A stretch of DNA of 41,739 bases from Metabacillus lacus (GTDB lineage Bacteria > Bacillota > Bacilli > Bacillales > Bacillaceae): the NCBI RefSeq assembly GCF_009674805.1, contig NZ_WKKI01000037.1, forward strand, positions 1-41,739, in the 5' to 3' direction. Every line of letters starts with the position of its first letter. Within the stretch, counting starts at the first letter, position 1. Below the pieces are notes generated by a model, which made no database searches, was not told where the DNA came from, and saw nothing but the letters and a program-made list of their open reading frames with translations. Both the position numbers and the translations under genes were made by a program. Positions 7,028 to 15,984 of this stretch are shown here, in pieces.

Positions 7028-10000
7028 TTAGATTATTTCCAGTTTGACCGTTGATCCCTTTCCGGATGGATGCGCAGGCTCGACAATTAATTTTTTCGGC
7101 AGTCTGGCTCTCAATTCCTGTACATGGCTGATAACACCGACTGAAAGGTTTTCTGACTGAAGCTTTTCCAAAGAAGATACTACTGTGTCAAGGAGATCTG
7201 AGTCAAGTGTCCCAAATCCTTCATCAAGGAAGAAAAACTGGAGAGGGTATTCTCCCCTGAGCTGAATCTGCGTTGACAACGATAGGGCCAGTGCCAGTGA
7301 CGTTAGGAACGTCTCTCCTCCAGATAGACTGGACACCGGCCTCTTAACTCCGCCGTTTGCATTGTCTCTCATAATAAATCCGCCCTGGGAGTCGACTTCA
7401 ATTGCGTAGCGCTGTCGTGTCAGCACCCCCAGTTTGTCGGACGCTGTCCTGCTGACATGGGCGAGCTGCTCTTCAGCCAGAAACTCTACAAAGCTGTTTC
7501 CTTTTAATACCTGCTGAAGCTTTTCGAAATGTCCTGCTTTTGTTTCGGCTTCCTCTTTTTCTTTTTGCAGCTGCATGTAGCGATTATGCCTGATTTCCAT
7601 TAACCCGAGTGCCCTTCTTGCAGCCCCGACATGTTCCACCGCCTCGCTCGCAAGCTCTTCCAGCTCCAGCTTTATGGATTGGACGCTGTCCCACTTCTCC
7701 TGGGTGAGAGACTTTCCGCCTTTTTTCAGTTTTATCTGATTCAGCCTGTCTCTGAGGCGGCTGTAAGCTTCAGTATAATCGGCGATTTTTTTCTCCATTT
7801 TCTCTCTGATTTCCTGCGGAAGAATTGCTTTAAGAACTTCCTCAACCGACAGAAATTCTGTATCTTTTATAATTGAGGTCCATCTTTCCTTCGCTTCTTC
7901 CGCTTTTTTATCAGCATGTGCCAGCGCTGATGAGGCAGCTTTTCTTTCGCTGTCAAGCTCCTGCAGTTTTTTGGAGGCAGCCTGCCAGGTATTGTAGCTT
8001 TTCTCCTCCTTATCAATCAAAGAAGACAGTGTTTGTTCTGTATGGCTAAACTGCTGAGACAATACAGCAGCAGTCAGATTTTCATCTCCCAGCTGCTTTT
8101 TCTTTTGGGACAGCACTTGGAATGTATGATCAAAAGTAAGCTTTAGCTGCAGCAATTTTGTCTTAAGATCCTGCTCTTCCTCCTGGAGTTTCTTATGCAG
8201 CTGCTCATTTTCCTCAATAAAGCGGATGCTTGTTGAAATGCGTGCGGCAAGTTCTTCTGCTGCTTTATCTTTTTCAGCTGTCTCATTGTTCAGACGGTCG
8301 ATATCAGAGACATCCCATTCTGGAAAATCTGTTTTCCACTGAGTAATTAGCTGCTGCACTTCGTGACTGAGAAACTCAGAGCGTTCCAGCATTTCTTTCC
8401 TGTCTGCTCCATGCGTTTCAATCCGCTGAAGAAGCTGCTGCTGTTCTCTTTCTGTTTTCATATAGTCCTCTGACCTTTTCTTCACAAGCTCTTTGATATG
8501 CAGAAGATCTTGCTGCAGTGCTTTCATCTCTGCTGACATTTTTGCAAGCCTGTCTTGAAATTGTACAGGATGCTCCGGCAGTTCTTCTTCCAGCAGCCGC
8601 TCCGGATCAGCTGCAGAGTCTTCTTTCACACTTCCTATAAACGGAAACTGGCTGATCATATGTCCGGAAAGCTCTTCCATCTTCACCTTAAACGAATGAA
8701 AAGACTGAAGAAAACCAGCTTCCTTTTCCTTCTTCAGCTCTGATAAGCTCTTCAGATTCCTGCTTTCGCTATTATCAGCATCCTGCTCAGAAAAAGGCAG
8801 TTCACTGATTTCTGAACCGCAGACAGGGCAGGAATCTCCTTTCTCCAGCTGTTTTGCAAGTTCGTGGGCAAGTTTGTGCCTGTTTTCGGCGTCAGAAGCC
8901 CTCTGACTCATCTCAAGCCGCTTATTGAGAGCTGCAAACAGCTCCTGCGTCTCTCTTTCTCTTTCACTCGTCACGCCATATAGCTTTTCAATACCTTTAA
9001 ATGCCTCCGCCAGGTCTTCCTTCTGCTGAGTCATTTTCTTCTGCAGGAGGGTGCTCTCCCTGCTATGCTGTTCTATTATCTTTCCCTTTTTAGCAAGTGC
9101 TTCATGCGCATCTGTTAAAGAACCGTTTTTTGTTGAGATCATGATTTTTTGACTTGCGGCTTTTTGCAGCATGCTTCTCAGCTGAGCCGGAACTCTGCTG
9201 TCATCCTCCTGCTTTTTAAGAGTAAGCTGTTTATCAATCGCTTTTTTGAGAAGGTTTTGTATTCTTTCCCTCTCTTTTTCTTTTTGCTTCAACAGCTCAG
9301 AATGATGGTTGATTTGTCTCTGCAAAGAGTCACTTTCTTCCTCAGCTCTCTGCACTTCAGCAGCAATTTCTTTGAGAACCTTCAGCCCCTCCAGCCTGGC
9401 AACAAGCTGCGGTTCTTCCTGTGCTTTTCTCTCTCTCGCCCCTTTGTATGCTGCTTCAATTCTTCTATAGTCCTTTTCTGCTTCCTCATGCAGCATTTTT
9501 GCAGATGCAGCTGACTGCTCTTGAAGTTTTTTGTCTGACAATGCTGCTTCTACTTGTTCTGCATAAGGCTTTAATCCTTCAGCAACCCGGGAAATCTGCA
9601 GCTGGCTTTGAAAGCTCTCAATGGTCTCTGAATCTTTTTCAACATTTGCAAGCTGAGTGAGATATTCGCTCTCTTCAGCCTGTAGCTGCCAAATTTCCTT
9701 GAGGCGCTGATACTCTTCTGTCACCTGCTGAAGCTCGGCTTTCCTTTTTTTCAGCAGAAGCTCCGCCCCGGCTGCTTCTTCTTTTTGCAGTTTCAGCGCT
9801 TCAGCCGATGCTTCTCCAAGGCCTGCTTGTTCTGCTGTTATTTTCTCAAGAGAGATTCTTGTTCTGCTGAGTCTCCCCCTCAGCTTTTTCAGCAGTTCAT
9901 CCCCGTATTGTTCAAGATGAAACAGCCTTTGCAGCATTTGCCGCCTTTCTGTCCCCTTTAATGATAGGAATTCTGCAAATTTCCCCTGCGGAAGGACAAC

Positions 10001-10441
10001 TGCTCTTGTAAAGTCATCGATAGTTAAGCCGAGAAGCTGATAAATCTGTTCGTTCACTTCATTCGCTTTATCTGCAATCACAGATGTTTCGCCCTGCAAG
10101 TCAAGGAGCCTGCAAATACTCGTTTTTACACGCATATCATCACTTCTTTTAAACACTCTCTCTACCTTATACAGATTCTTTTGACTGCCCTTCTCAAGCT
10201 GAAAAGTAAAAGATACGGTAATGGAGTCCTCCGCATGATTAAGAATGCCATGGGTATTGTTCGCTGCTCTTTCAACTTTTCCGTAAAGGGCGAGAGTCAT
10301 TGCATCAAGAATAGATGATTTTCCGCTTCCGGTAGGACCAAAGATCCCAAAAATTCCACCTTCGCAGAGTGCTTCAAAGTTTATTTCCTGTTTTTCTCTG
10401 AAGCTGTGCAATCCTGCAACAGCAAGTGTTATAGGCTTCAT
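7028..10441 (-). CDS. sbcC: Exonuclease subunit SbcC (Rad50-like ATPase)
   Basis: The product is 1137 residues, the usual length for the family. The order of parts is Walker A GPTGSGKS at 35-42, a very long coiled coil, the zinc-hook C538-P-V-C541 at its tip, a second coiled coil, then the ABC signature SSLSGGE near 1035 and Walker B FFFLDEGFGTLD near 1070. With SbcD it forms the Mre11-Rad50-type complex that opens hairpins and trims protein-blocked DNA ends. The ATG overlaps the sbcD stop by 4 nt (ATGA), so translation is coupled. The gene looks complete. Confidence 0.95.
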   Translation of the reverse strand: MKPITLAVAGLHSFREKQEINFEALCEGGIFGIFGPTGSGKSSILDAMTLALYGKVERAANNTHGILNHAEDSITVSFTFQLEKGSQKNLYKVERVFKRSDDMRVKTSICRLLDLQGETSVIADKANEVNEQIYQLLGLTIDDFTRAVVLPQGKFAEFLSLKGTERRQMLQRLFHLEQYGDELLKKLRGRLSRTRISLEKITAEQAGLGEASAEALKLQKEEAAGAELLLKKRKAELQQVTEEYQRLKEIWQLQAEESEYLTQLANVEKDSETIESFQSQLQISRVAEGLKPYAEQVEAALSDKKLQEQSAASAKMLHEEAEKDYRRIEAAYKGARERKAQEEPQLVARLEGLKVLKEIAAEVQRAEEESDSLQRQINHHSELLKQKEKERERIQNLLKKAIDKQLTLKKQEDDSRVPAQLRSMLQKAASQKIMISTKNGSLTDAHEALAKKGKIIEQHSRESTLLQKKMTQQKEDLAEAFKGIEKLYGVTSERERETQELFAALNKRLEMSQRASDAENRHKLAHELAKQLEKGDSCPVCGSEISELPFSEQDADNSESRNLKSLSELKKEKEAGFLQSFHSFKVKMEELSGHMISQFPFIGSVKEDSAADPERLLEEELPEHPVQFQDRLAKMSAEMKALQQDLLHIKELVKKRSEDYMKTEREQQQLLQRIETHGADRKEMLERSEFLSHEVQQLITQWKTDFPEWDVSDIDRLNNETAEKDKAAEELAARISTSIRFIEENEQLHKKLQEEEQDLKTKLLQLKLTFDHTFQVLSQKKKQLGDENLTAAVLSQQFSHTEQTLSSLIDKEEKSYNTWQAASKKLQELDSERKAASSALAHADKKAEEAKERWTSIIKDTEFLSVEEVLKAILPQEIREKMEKKIADYTEAYSRLRDRLNQIKLKKGGKSLTQEKWDSVQSIKLELEELASEAVEHVGAARRALGLMEIRHNRYMQLQKEKEEAETKAGHFEKLQQVLKGNSFVEFLAEEQLAHVSRTASDKLGVLTRQRYAIEVDSQGGFIMRDNANGGVKRPVSSLSGGETFLTSLALALSLSTQIQLRGEYPLQFFFLDEGFGTLDSDLLDTVVSSLEKLQSENLSVGVISHVQELRARLPKKLIVEPAHPSGKGSTVKLEII

Positions 10442-11622
10442 CCCTGTTCACCTTCCTCTTCCCCTTGTTCAGAAGCCAGTTCCAGAAACAGCTTCATCAC
10501 CTCATCATCCGGCTTCGCTCCTCCTGTTTGTTTTTCATAAAACTTGAGAAATCTTTCTTCAAGCGGGACATTTTTTTGCAGGCTTTCTGTTTCACCGTGA
10601 GAATTACTCGCTGCAAACACCGGACGAATATGGAGAATGCCTGTATGTGCTTTGCGAAGACCGTGGATTTGCTCCAGTGACAGCTGATCTGTCAAGGAAA
10701 TCTCAAGATCAACCCAGGCGTTTCTATCACGCCCCTCATCCAGCCAGCTGTGTACCTGGCTGATTCCCTGCTCTGCTCTCCACTTTACAAGCGGTCTTCC
10801 TGAAGATAAAAAAATCTCCGAGACATTTGCTTCCCCGCCAGGCTTTATATCTGCAATACTGACTGACTTGGCATAGCCCGCTTCCGAAAAGCTGTATGCG
10901 AGAGGAGAACCGGAATATCTTGACAGGGTTTTCGCTCTTTTTATGTTTTGGGGACGGTGCAAATGCCCTAGAGCAACATATTGTGCCTGCTCGGGCAGGC
11001 TTGTTGCTGCAACCGTATAAGCCCCTCCTACTTCTATAGGCCGCTCAGAATCCGTAGAGCTTCCTCCTGCGACATAAATATGACTCATTGCCACATTCAC
11101 GGTATCATGGCAGTAACCTTCACACATTTTTGCAAAAACGCCCCTGATTTTCTCATCATATTTGTTTCTCAGCTGCAGCTCTTCCAAATCCTTCGACAGC
11201 ACCTCCGAAAGCCTTGACTCTGAAGGATATGCGAGGGCCGCTACATTGAGTTTTTCCCGGGCAGCCGGAACAGGAATGGACAATAGCTCCATTTGCGGCT
11301 GGCCGATCAGATAAATGCCCTGCTGCCCTGCAAGGGGGGAAGCTGCAGAAAGCCGGTCAGGATTATCATGATTGCCTGCAATGACCACCACCGGACGCTT
11401 TCCTTTATCAGACAGCCTTGAAATGCTCTCATAAAAAAGCTGTTCAGCTGCTGCCGGGGGATTGACTGTATCAAACGCATCGCCTGCCATCAGGACAGCA
11501 TCGATTTTTTCCCTCTCAACAATGTCCGCCAGTTCATCCAAAAACTGCTCCTGTTCAGCGAGCCTGCTTCTGCCTTCAAGCGTTTTTCCAAGATGCCAAT
11601 CTGCTGTATGAAGTAAACGCAT
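10438..11622 (-). CDS. sbcD: Exonuclease subunit SbcD (Mre11-like nuclease)
   Basis: The product is 394 residues, against about 391 in B. subtilis. Phosphoesterase motifs occur in order: HTADWHLGK at 5-13 (D8, H10), GDAFD, GNHDNPDR, a central MSHIYV and LGHLHRP. These residues bind the two metal ions. It is the nuclease partner of SbcC. The ATG at 11622 is chosen because AAAGGAGA lies 6 nt upstream and it gives the family N-terminus MRLLHTADWH; longer versions would put the ribosome site inside the gene. A large hairpin separates it from the addA stop, about 200 nt upstream. Confidence 0.95.
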   Translation of the reverse strand: MRLLHTADWHLGKTLEGRSRLAEQEQFLDELADIVEREKIDAVLMAGDAFDTVNPPAAAEQLFYESISRLSDKGKRPVVVIAGNHDNPDRLSAASPLAGQQGIYLIGQPQMELLSIPVPAAREKLNVAALAYPSESRLSEVLSKDLEELQLRNKYDEKIRGVFAKMCEGYCHDTVNVAMSHIYVAGGSSTDSERPIEVGGAYTVAATSLPEQAQYVALGHLHRPQNIKRAKTLSRYSGSPLAYSFSEAGYAKSVSIADIKPGGEANVSEIFLSSGRPLVKWRAEQGISQVHSWLDEGRDRNAWVDLEISLTDQLSLEQIHGLRKAHTGILHIRPVFAASNSHGETESLQKNVPLEERFLKFYEKQTGGAKPDDEVMKLFLELASEQGEEEGEQG

Positions 11623-11650
11623 ATGCATTCTCCTTTCGTAAGAAAAGCGC

Positions 11651-11696
11651 AAGGCGCCATTTCAGCAGCTTTCATCACCTGCTGCAGCGGCGCCTT
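11651..11696 (-). terminator. Hairpin between addA and sbcD
   Basis: The outer arms AAGGCGCC (11651-11658) and GGCGCCTT (11689-11696) enclose an inner stem CAGCAG / CTGCTG (11663-11668 with 11679-11684). On the minus strand a short U-containing tract (GCGCTTTTCTT) follows. It may attenuate read-through from addA into sbcD rather than stop it fully, since the U-run is short. Confidence 0.5.
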
Positions 11697-11821
11697 TAGC
11701 CTGACAAGTTACTATTAACAATTCATCTGGAACACAGGGTTCACTTCCCAGACAGACAGGCTGTCCGCTGCGTGGATGCTGCAGCTGCGTCTCCGCCTTC
11801 CCTTCATGTTCCAGAGCATGG

Positions 11822-14215
11822 CTATTTCTTTATTTCCAATAAATATCCTCCGTCCAGGAAGTATAGATATTTTGATGCTACCGGCCTTTTTAATATTTTT
11901 TCTACAGCAAGAGCATACAAATTCACCTGCACTTCATATCTGTCCTTCAATATCTCTTTTGCACCTTCAAATCCACCTTGAAACCTGCCCTGAATTGCAT
12001 CTGTTTTAAAGTCCAGCAAAACAAGGCCGTTACTGTCTTCAAACAAACAGTCGATAATTCCCTGAACAAGCACACTTTCATTGTCCAGGGGCGTTTGATG
12101 CTCTTTATATACTTCTTCTGCCGGAAGAGCCAAATTGAACGGCACCTCTCTGGAAACATGATCGGCCATTAACAGCCTTAATCCGATTTCGGAAGAAAAG
12201 AAGGAGACGATATGTTCAAACTGAAGAGCGTCATACTGATCGCTTGTAAGAATTTCTTTGGAAACCAGCTCTGCAGCATAATTTCTTAGAAAGCTCTGAT
12301 CCATGCCTTTTTTCAGTGGAACATGCTGCATAAATGCATGCAGCGCAGTTCCCTGCTCAGCTGCCGTCAGCTTTTTTTCCTGCATAAAGGTTGGCCTGTC
12401 ATACAGGAAATTTCTTTTCCGGTTCAGTATGGAAGTATCGCTGTACTCGTCATGATATTCCTGCTGCCTTTTGATTTCAGATACCGACTGTTTTGCACGG
12501 TGGACAGCTGCATCCTGGAAGGAATATTTCCATGTCAGTCGCTCTTCAACCTCTCCTGCCCACTTCGTCTCCAGCGGGACAGGCTCCCCATTTTCCAAAG
12601 CTTCTTTTCTGTCGCTCTGGATATCGTCAAAGCTGAATTCCTCCTGCACCAAGTCACTTTCCTCCACAATGCTCACAGACCATTTGGAAGGATCATCTGC
12701 TATAGCAGATGTCATTTCTGACTGAGAAAGAACACGTGCGTCTCTGTGCCTGATGATGGCAGGACCGATCCAGTCCAGGTAGGATTTTGCCGCAAGCCTT
12801 TCATGATCAGGAATCAGCCAGTCCTTATGCTCCAGCATCTGAGTCCAGCTTCCTATGCTTTTTTCAGCATCCTTCATGGTTCCAATCAGAAACAGCTTTT
12901 CTTTTGCTCTTGTCAGCGCCACATACAGCACCCTGAGTTCTTCTGACAAAAGCTCAACCTTCATTTTTTTCTTGATTGCTGTTAAAGGAAGAGTGGGATA
13001 GCTGATTCTGTATTTAGGATGAATATATTTGGTTCCAAAGCCCAGCTCTTTGTCCAGCAGATGCTTTTTGTTAAGATCCATCATATTAAACTGCCTTGCT
13101 AATCCTGCTGCAAAGACTACCGGAAATTCGAGACCTTTGCTGCTGTGTGTTGTCATAATCCGAACAACGTCCTCCTGTTCTCCAAGAGCCCTTGCAGCAC
13201 CAAGATCATCTCCGCGTTCCTGCATTCTTTCTATGAATCTTAGAAACCGGAACAAGCCGCGGAAGGAAGTAGATTCATATTGTCGGGAACGATCATAAAA
13301 CGCCCTCAGATTGGCCTGCCTCTGCTTGCCCCCAGGCATTCCGCCAACGTAGTCAAAGAACTTTGTGTCACGGTAAAGCTGCCAAATCAGGTCTGACACA
13401 GACCCCTTCCGCGCCAGGTCGCGCCAGCCCTGCAGGCTGCTGTAAAATCCGCTGATTTTTGCAAAAAGTCCCTGATGCTCTCTTCCTGCTTCAGCCAAAA
13501 ACCCTTTGACTGCATCGTAAAATGCACCCTTGTTTCCGTAAAGCTTAATGGTGGCAAGCTCATTTGAGGACAAACCGATTACAGGCGATCTCAGCACAGA
13601 TGCGAGCGGAATATCCTGATATGGATTATCAATCACCTTAAGCAAAGACATCATGATAGCTACTTCTGTCGCTTCAAAATAGCCATTTGAAAGGCTGGCA
13701 TATACCGGAATACCCTGCTGCTTAAACTCTTCAAGTATCTGCGGAGCCCATGGCATAGAGCGGAGAAGAATCACTATATCTTTGTAAGTAATGTTTCTAG
13801 TTCCATTCAGTTTACGGTCATAAACCTGAAAACGGCTGTGAACCAGCTCGCGTATTTTAGATGCCATCAGCCTTGCCTCAAGCTGGACAGTTTCAAGCTC
13901 TTCTGCATCAAATTGTCCTTCTTCTGCTTCGTCTGTAATTCCCGGCCCCTTTGAAATCAGGAGCAGTTCTGCATTCATTTCACTGCTTGGCGGATACTGC
14001 GCACCCAGTTTTAATTCCGCATCAATATCGTAGGCAATCTCGCCGACCTTTTCCCCCATCACCTGTTTGAAGAGGTAGTTGGTACCATCCAGCACTTCCG
14101 CTCTGCTTCTGAAGTTTCTGGAAAGGTCAATTCTCAGGCCTGGTCCCGACCCGTCCTGCGTAAATTTTTTATATTTGCTGAGAAACAAAAACGGCTCAGC
14201 CAGGCGGAATCTATA
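11822..14215 (-). CDS. addA: AddA helicase-nuclease, exon 2 (C-terminal 797 residues)
   Basis: This is the downstream exon of addA, the ATP-dependent helicase-nuclease subunit that pairs with AddB to process double-strand breaks up to Chi (the RecBCD equivalent). It resumes exactly at the codon TAT of the motif QSI|YRFRLAEPFLFLSKYKKF. It then carries the late UvrD-type helicase motifs (ILLRSMPWAPQI, TTHSSKGLEFPVV, LYVALTRAKEKL) and the RecB-family nuclease domain with VQGIIDCLFE and LLDFKTD. The nuclease Asp is residue 1180 of the spliced protein. Read alone, this stretch has an in-frame Met in FLFLSKY, but the true protein needs intron removal. The joined protein is 1242 residues, close to the 1232 of B. 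subtilis. Confidence 0.93.
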   Translation of the reverse strand, partial: YRFRLAEPFLFLSKYKKFTQDGSGPGLRIDLSRNFRSRAEVLDGTNYLFKQVMGEKVGEIAYDIDAELKLGAQYPPSSEMNAELLLISKGPGITDEAEEGQFDAEELETVQLEARLMASKIRELVHSRFQVYDRKLNGTRNITYKDIVILLRSMPWAPQILEEFKQQGIPVYASLSNGYFEATEVAIMMSLLKVIDNPYQDIPLASVLRSPVIGLSSNELATIKLYGNKGAFYDAVKGFLAEAGREHQGLFAKISGFYSSLQGWRDLARKGSVSDLIWQLYRDTKFFDYVGGMPGGKQRQANLRAFYDRSRQYESTSFRGLFRFLRFIERMQERGDDLGAARALGEQEDVVRIMTTHSSKGLEFPVVFAAGLARQFNMMDLNKKHLLDKELGFGTKYIHPKYRISYPTLPLTAIKKKMKVELLSEELRVLYVALTRAKEKLFLIGTMKDAEKSIGSWTQMLEHKDWLIPDHERLAAKSYLDWIGPAIIRHRDARVLSQSEMTSAIADDPSKWSVSIVEESDLVQEEFSFDDIQSDRKEALENGEPVPLETKWAGEVEERLTWKYSFQDAAVHRAKQSVSEIKRQQEYHDEYSDTSILNRKRNFLYDRPTFMQEKKLTAAEQGTALHAFMQHVPLKKGMDQSFLRNYAAELVSKEILTSDQYDALQFEHIVSFFSSEIGLRLLMADHVSREVPFNLALPAEEVYKEHQTPLDNESVLVQGIIDCLFEDSNGLVLLDFKTDAIQGRFQGGFEGAKEILKDRYEVQVNLYALAVEKILKRPVASKYLYFLDGGYLLEIKK

Positions 14216-14276
14216 GTAGGGTAAGAAACCGGCGCCTTACTGCGTTTCTGCAGCAGGTTTCCAGGAACTCCCCTCC

Positions 14277-14310
14277 GAACCGTACGTACTCCTCTCAGAG
14301 TATACGGCTC
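14277..14310 (-). ncRNA. Group II intron domain V
   Basis: This 34-nt element starts GAGCCGTATA and ends CGTACGGTTC, with a GAGA tetraloop. The catalytic AGC-type triad region and bulge look standard for bacterial group II introns. No damaging change is apparent, so the ribozyme core is probably active. Confidence 0.9.
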
Positions 14311-14328
14311 TCCACTTACAAACATCTA

Positions 14329-14505
14329 TCATGGTTGATCTCTATCAATATGACTTACTTTACATACAGCCCATGCCCGTCTTTGTTTAATCAGCATCAT
14401 CGCGGTAAAAATTGAGGCAATGCACTGCAAAGCTTACATGTTCCTAAAACGTAAAGTTAAAAGCTTTTTCTCAATATACATAGAATAATGTACGCTCTGT
14501 CTGTA
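14329..14505 (-). pseudogene. Relic of the HNH endonuclease domain of the intron protein
   Basis: The IEP reading frame stops at 14508-14506 and has a second in-frame stop at 14436-14434. Further on in the same frame (14400-14329) it encodes MMLIKQRRAWAVCKVSHIDRDQP. This resembles the end of LtrA-type En domains (KQR, then VC..CH). The second Cys is replaced by Ser and the upstream zinc/HNH part is missing. I read this as a decayed C-terminal endonuclease, shortened by deletion and closed off by stops. It lies in domain IV, just before domain V. Confidence 0.6.
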
Positions 14506-15984
14506 TCATTTCCAAGGCTGTCTTTGTTTGAATCCGTCATTAAAAAAATATGCGATTCTTGCACCATGCTTTGTTTCGTACTGTATTCCCCAGTCTTTGC
14601 CTCTCTTGTACTTCACTTTCATTTGACTGACTGAGGATTTATACTTATTCGCAAGTGTTTTCAAGCAGCTGTATTCCATGACGTGTCGAAGCTGCCGCAT
14701 TTTTGGACTGACGTTTTCCGCTAGACAGTAATAATGATACAGCTCACGCAGTTCAGCATTGTATGTTTCGATGATTTTCAGATCGGATAGACCGGTCAGT
14801 TCCGGTCTGTGAAGCATATCCCATTGCTTCGCATCAATATCCTTGACCATTTTTCGTGTGACAATTACTTTTTCAATCGTACCTGTTGGAATTTCCAGCT
14901 GTACAGTGCCGTGATATTTTCGTTCTTCGATACTGTGTTGTTTTTTTGCTGCACGATGGTTATGGCTGATGAAAACGTCATAACCTAAAAAACCAGTTGA
15001 ATGGGTACTGTGTCTAATATGCGTTTTCACTTCCTGCATTTCCAGCTTCAAGTGTTCTTTCAAAAAGCTTTCGGCATCATTTTTTATCTGCTCGCAATCT
15101 TCTTTACTTCCATGAACACCGATGAGAAACTCATCTGCAAATCTCACGTATTTCATCCTCTTGCAGCTTTCACGGATTGGGTCTGAAGTATTTTCCTTGT
15201 ACTCTTTTAGAAGAGTCTCGCGAAGTTTTTCTTCGGGCTTCTCCTTATCCTTCTTCAACCGCTGCATATAAAAGGATGGTTTCAATTTCTCTTCAACAAA
15301 CGTATCAAACTCATTGTAGTAGATATTTGCCAGCAGAGGACTCAGGGTTCCTTCTTGAGTTGTCTCATTATAAGTCCTTTGGAGTTTCCACTGTTCCAGA
15401 TAGCCGGCCTTCAGCAATTTCCACAATAGCCGAATAAATTTCTCATCTTTGATGCGTTTTCTCAAGATGTTGATCAGTACTTGATACTGTATGTTGTCAA
15501 GAAATCCTCCTATCTCACCTTTTATGAACCAGTTAACACCTGAAAATGACTGCTTCACTTGTATGAACGCGGTATGATGACTTCTTTTTTCCCCTAACTC
15601 ATGAAATTGCTGTGAGAATGCCGGTGCATAAATCGCTTCTAGGATCATGCGGCACACTTCTTGAACTACTTGGTCTGAAACTGCAGGGATACTTACTGGT
15701 CTTGTTCTGCCGTTTTTCTTTGGGATAGTATGGTTGCGGACTGTCTTCGGCTGATAAGTCTCATCTTTTAGAGAGGCAATGATTGATTGTATCTTTTCCC
15801 CGCCGAAGCTTCCTGCTTTATCATCGATTTCTTTTGCTGCGCTGCCTTTATTCCTGCATATGTTGTCATATGCTTTACTATGAAAATCTTCATTATAGAG
15901 ATTTCGGTATAAGCGGTCATATTGATAATGTTCTTTTGCTGCCTGTTTTGATAGATTGTATAAAACAATATCTGAACTTTGCAT
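14506..15984 (-). CDS. Group II intron-encoded protein, RT-degenerate maturase
   Basis: The product is 492 residues and LtrA-like. The RT fold is recognisable (RPVSIPAVSDQVVQEVCRMILE, WFIKGEIGGFLDNI, SPLLANIYYNEFD, YVRFADEFLIGVHGSKEDC) but its key residues are altered. YADD is FADE (15130-15141). The block-A metal Asp is Glu (15514-15516). GTPQGG is ETTQEG (15349-15366). The GFRP..R region is ELGEKR. The maturase/X region is well kept (IIETYNAELRELYHYY, MEYSCLKTLANKYKS, WGIQYETK). The HNH domain is absent except for a downstream relic. It is probably a splicing helper without reverse transcription or target cleavage. The ATG at 15984 is favoured by AAAGGAG 11 nt upstream; an earlier ATG at 16008 covers that site. 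Confidence 0.85.
   Translation of the reverse strand: MQSSDIVLYNLSKQAAKEHYQYDRLYRNLYNEDFHSKAYDNICRNKGSAAKEIDDKAGSFGGEKIQSIIASLKDETYQPKTVRNHTIPKKNGRTRPVSIPAVSDQVVQEVCRMILEAIYAPAFSQQFHELGEKRSHHTAFIQVKQSFSGVNWFIKGEIGGFLDNIQYQVLINILRKRIKDEKFIRLLWKLLKAGYLEQWKLQRTYNETTQEGTLSPLLANIYYNEFDTFVEEKLKPSFYMQRLKKDKEKPEEKLRETLLKEYKENTSDPIRESCKRMKYVRFADEFLIGVHGSKEDCEQIKNDAESFLKEHLKLEMQEVKTHIRHSTHSTGFLGYDVFISHNHRAAKKQHSIEERKYHGTVQLEIPTGTIEKVIVTRKMVKDIDAKQWDMLHRPELTGLSDLKIIETYNAELRELYHYYCLAENVSPKMRQLRHVMEYSCLKTLANKYKSSVSQMKVKYKRGKDWGIQYETKHGARIAYFFNDGFKQRQPWK

Noticed and set aside
7631-9660. Several plus-strand ORFs opposite sbcC
   Set aside because: They are shadows of the long coiled-coil coding sequence, rich in Phe/Leu/Ser, without ribosome sites.
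11731-11743. GAACACAGGGTTC as an SOS box downstream of addA
   Set aside because: The half-sites are 5 bp apart instead of 4 and flanking consensus bases are missing.
14506-15984. Reverse transcriptase as part of a retron, DGR or anti-phage defence system
   Set aside because: The LtrA-like X region, domain V/VI downstream and exact exon rejoining identify it as a group II intron protein. No msr/msd, template repeat or partner effector is present.
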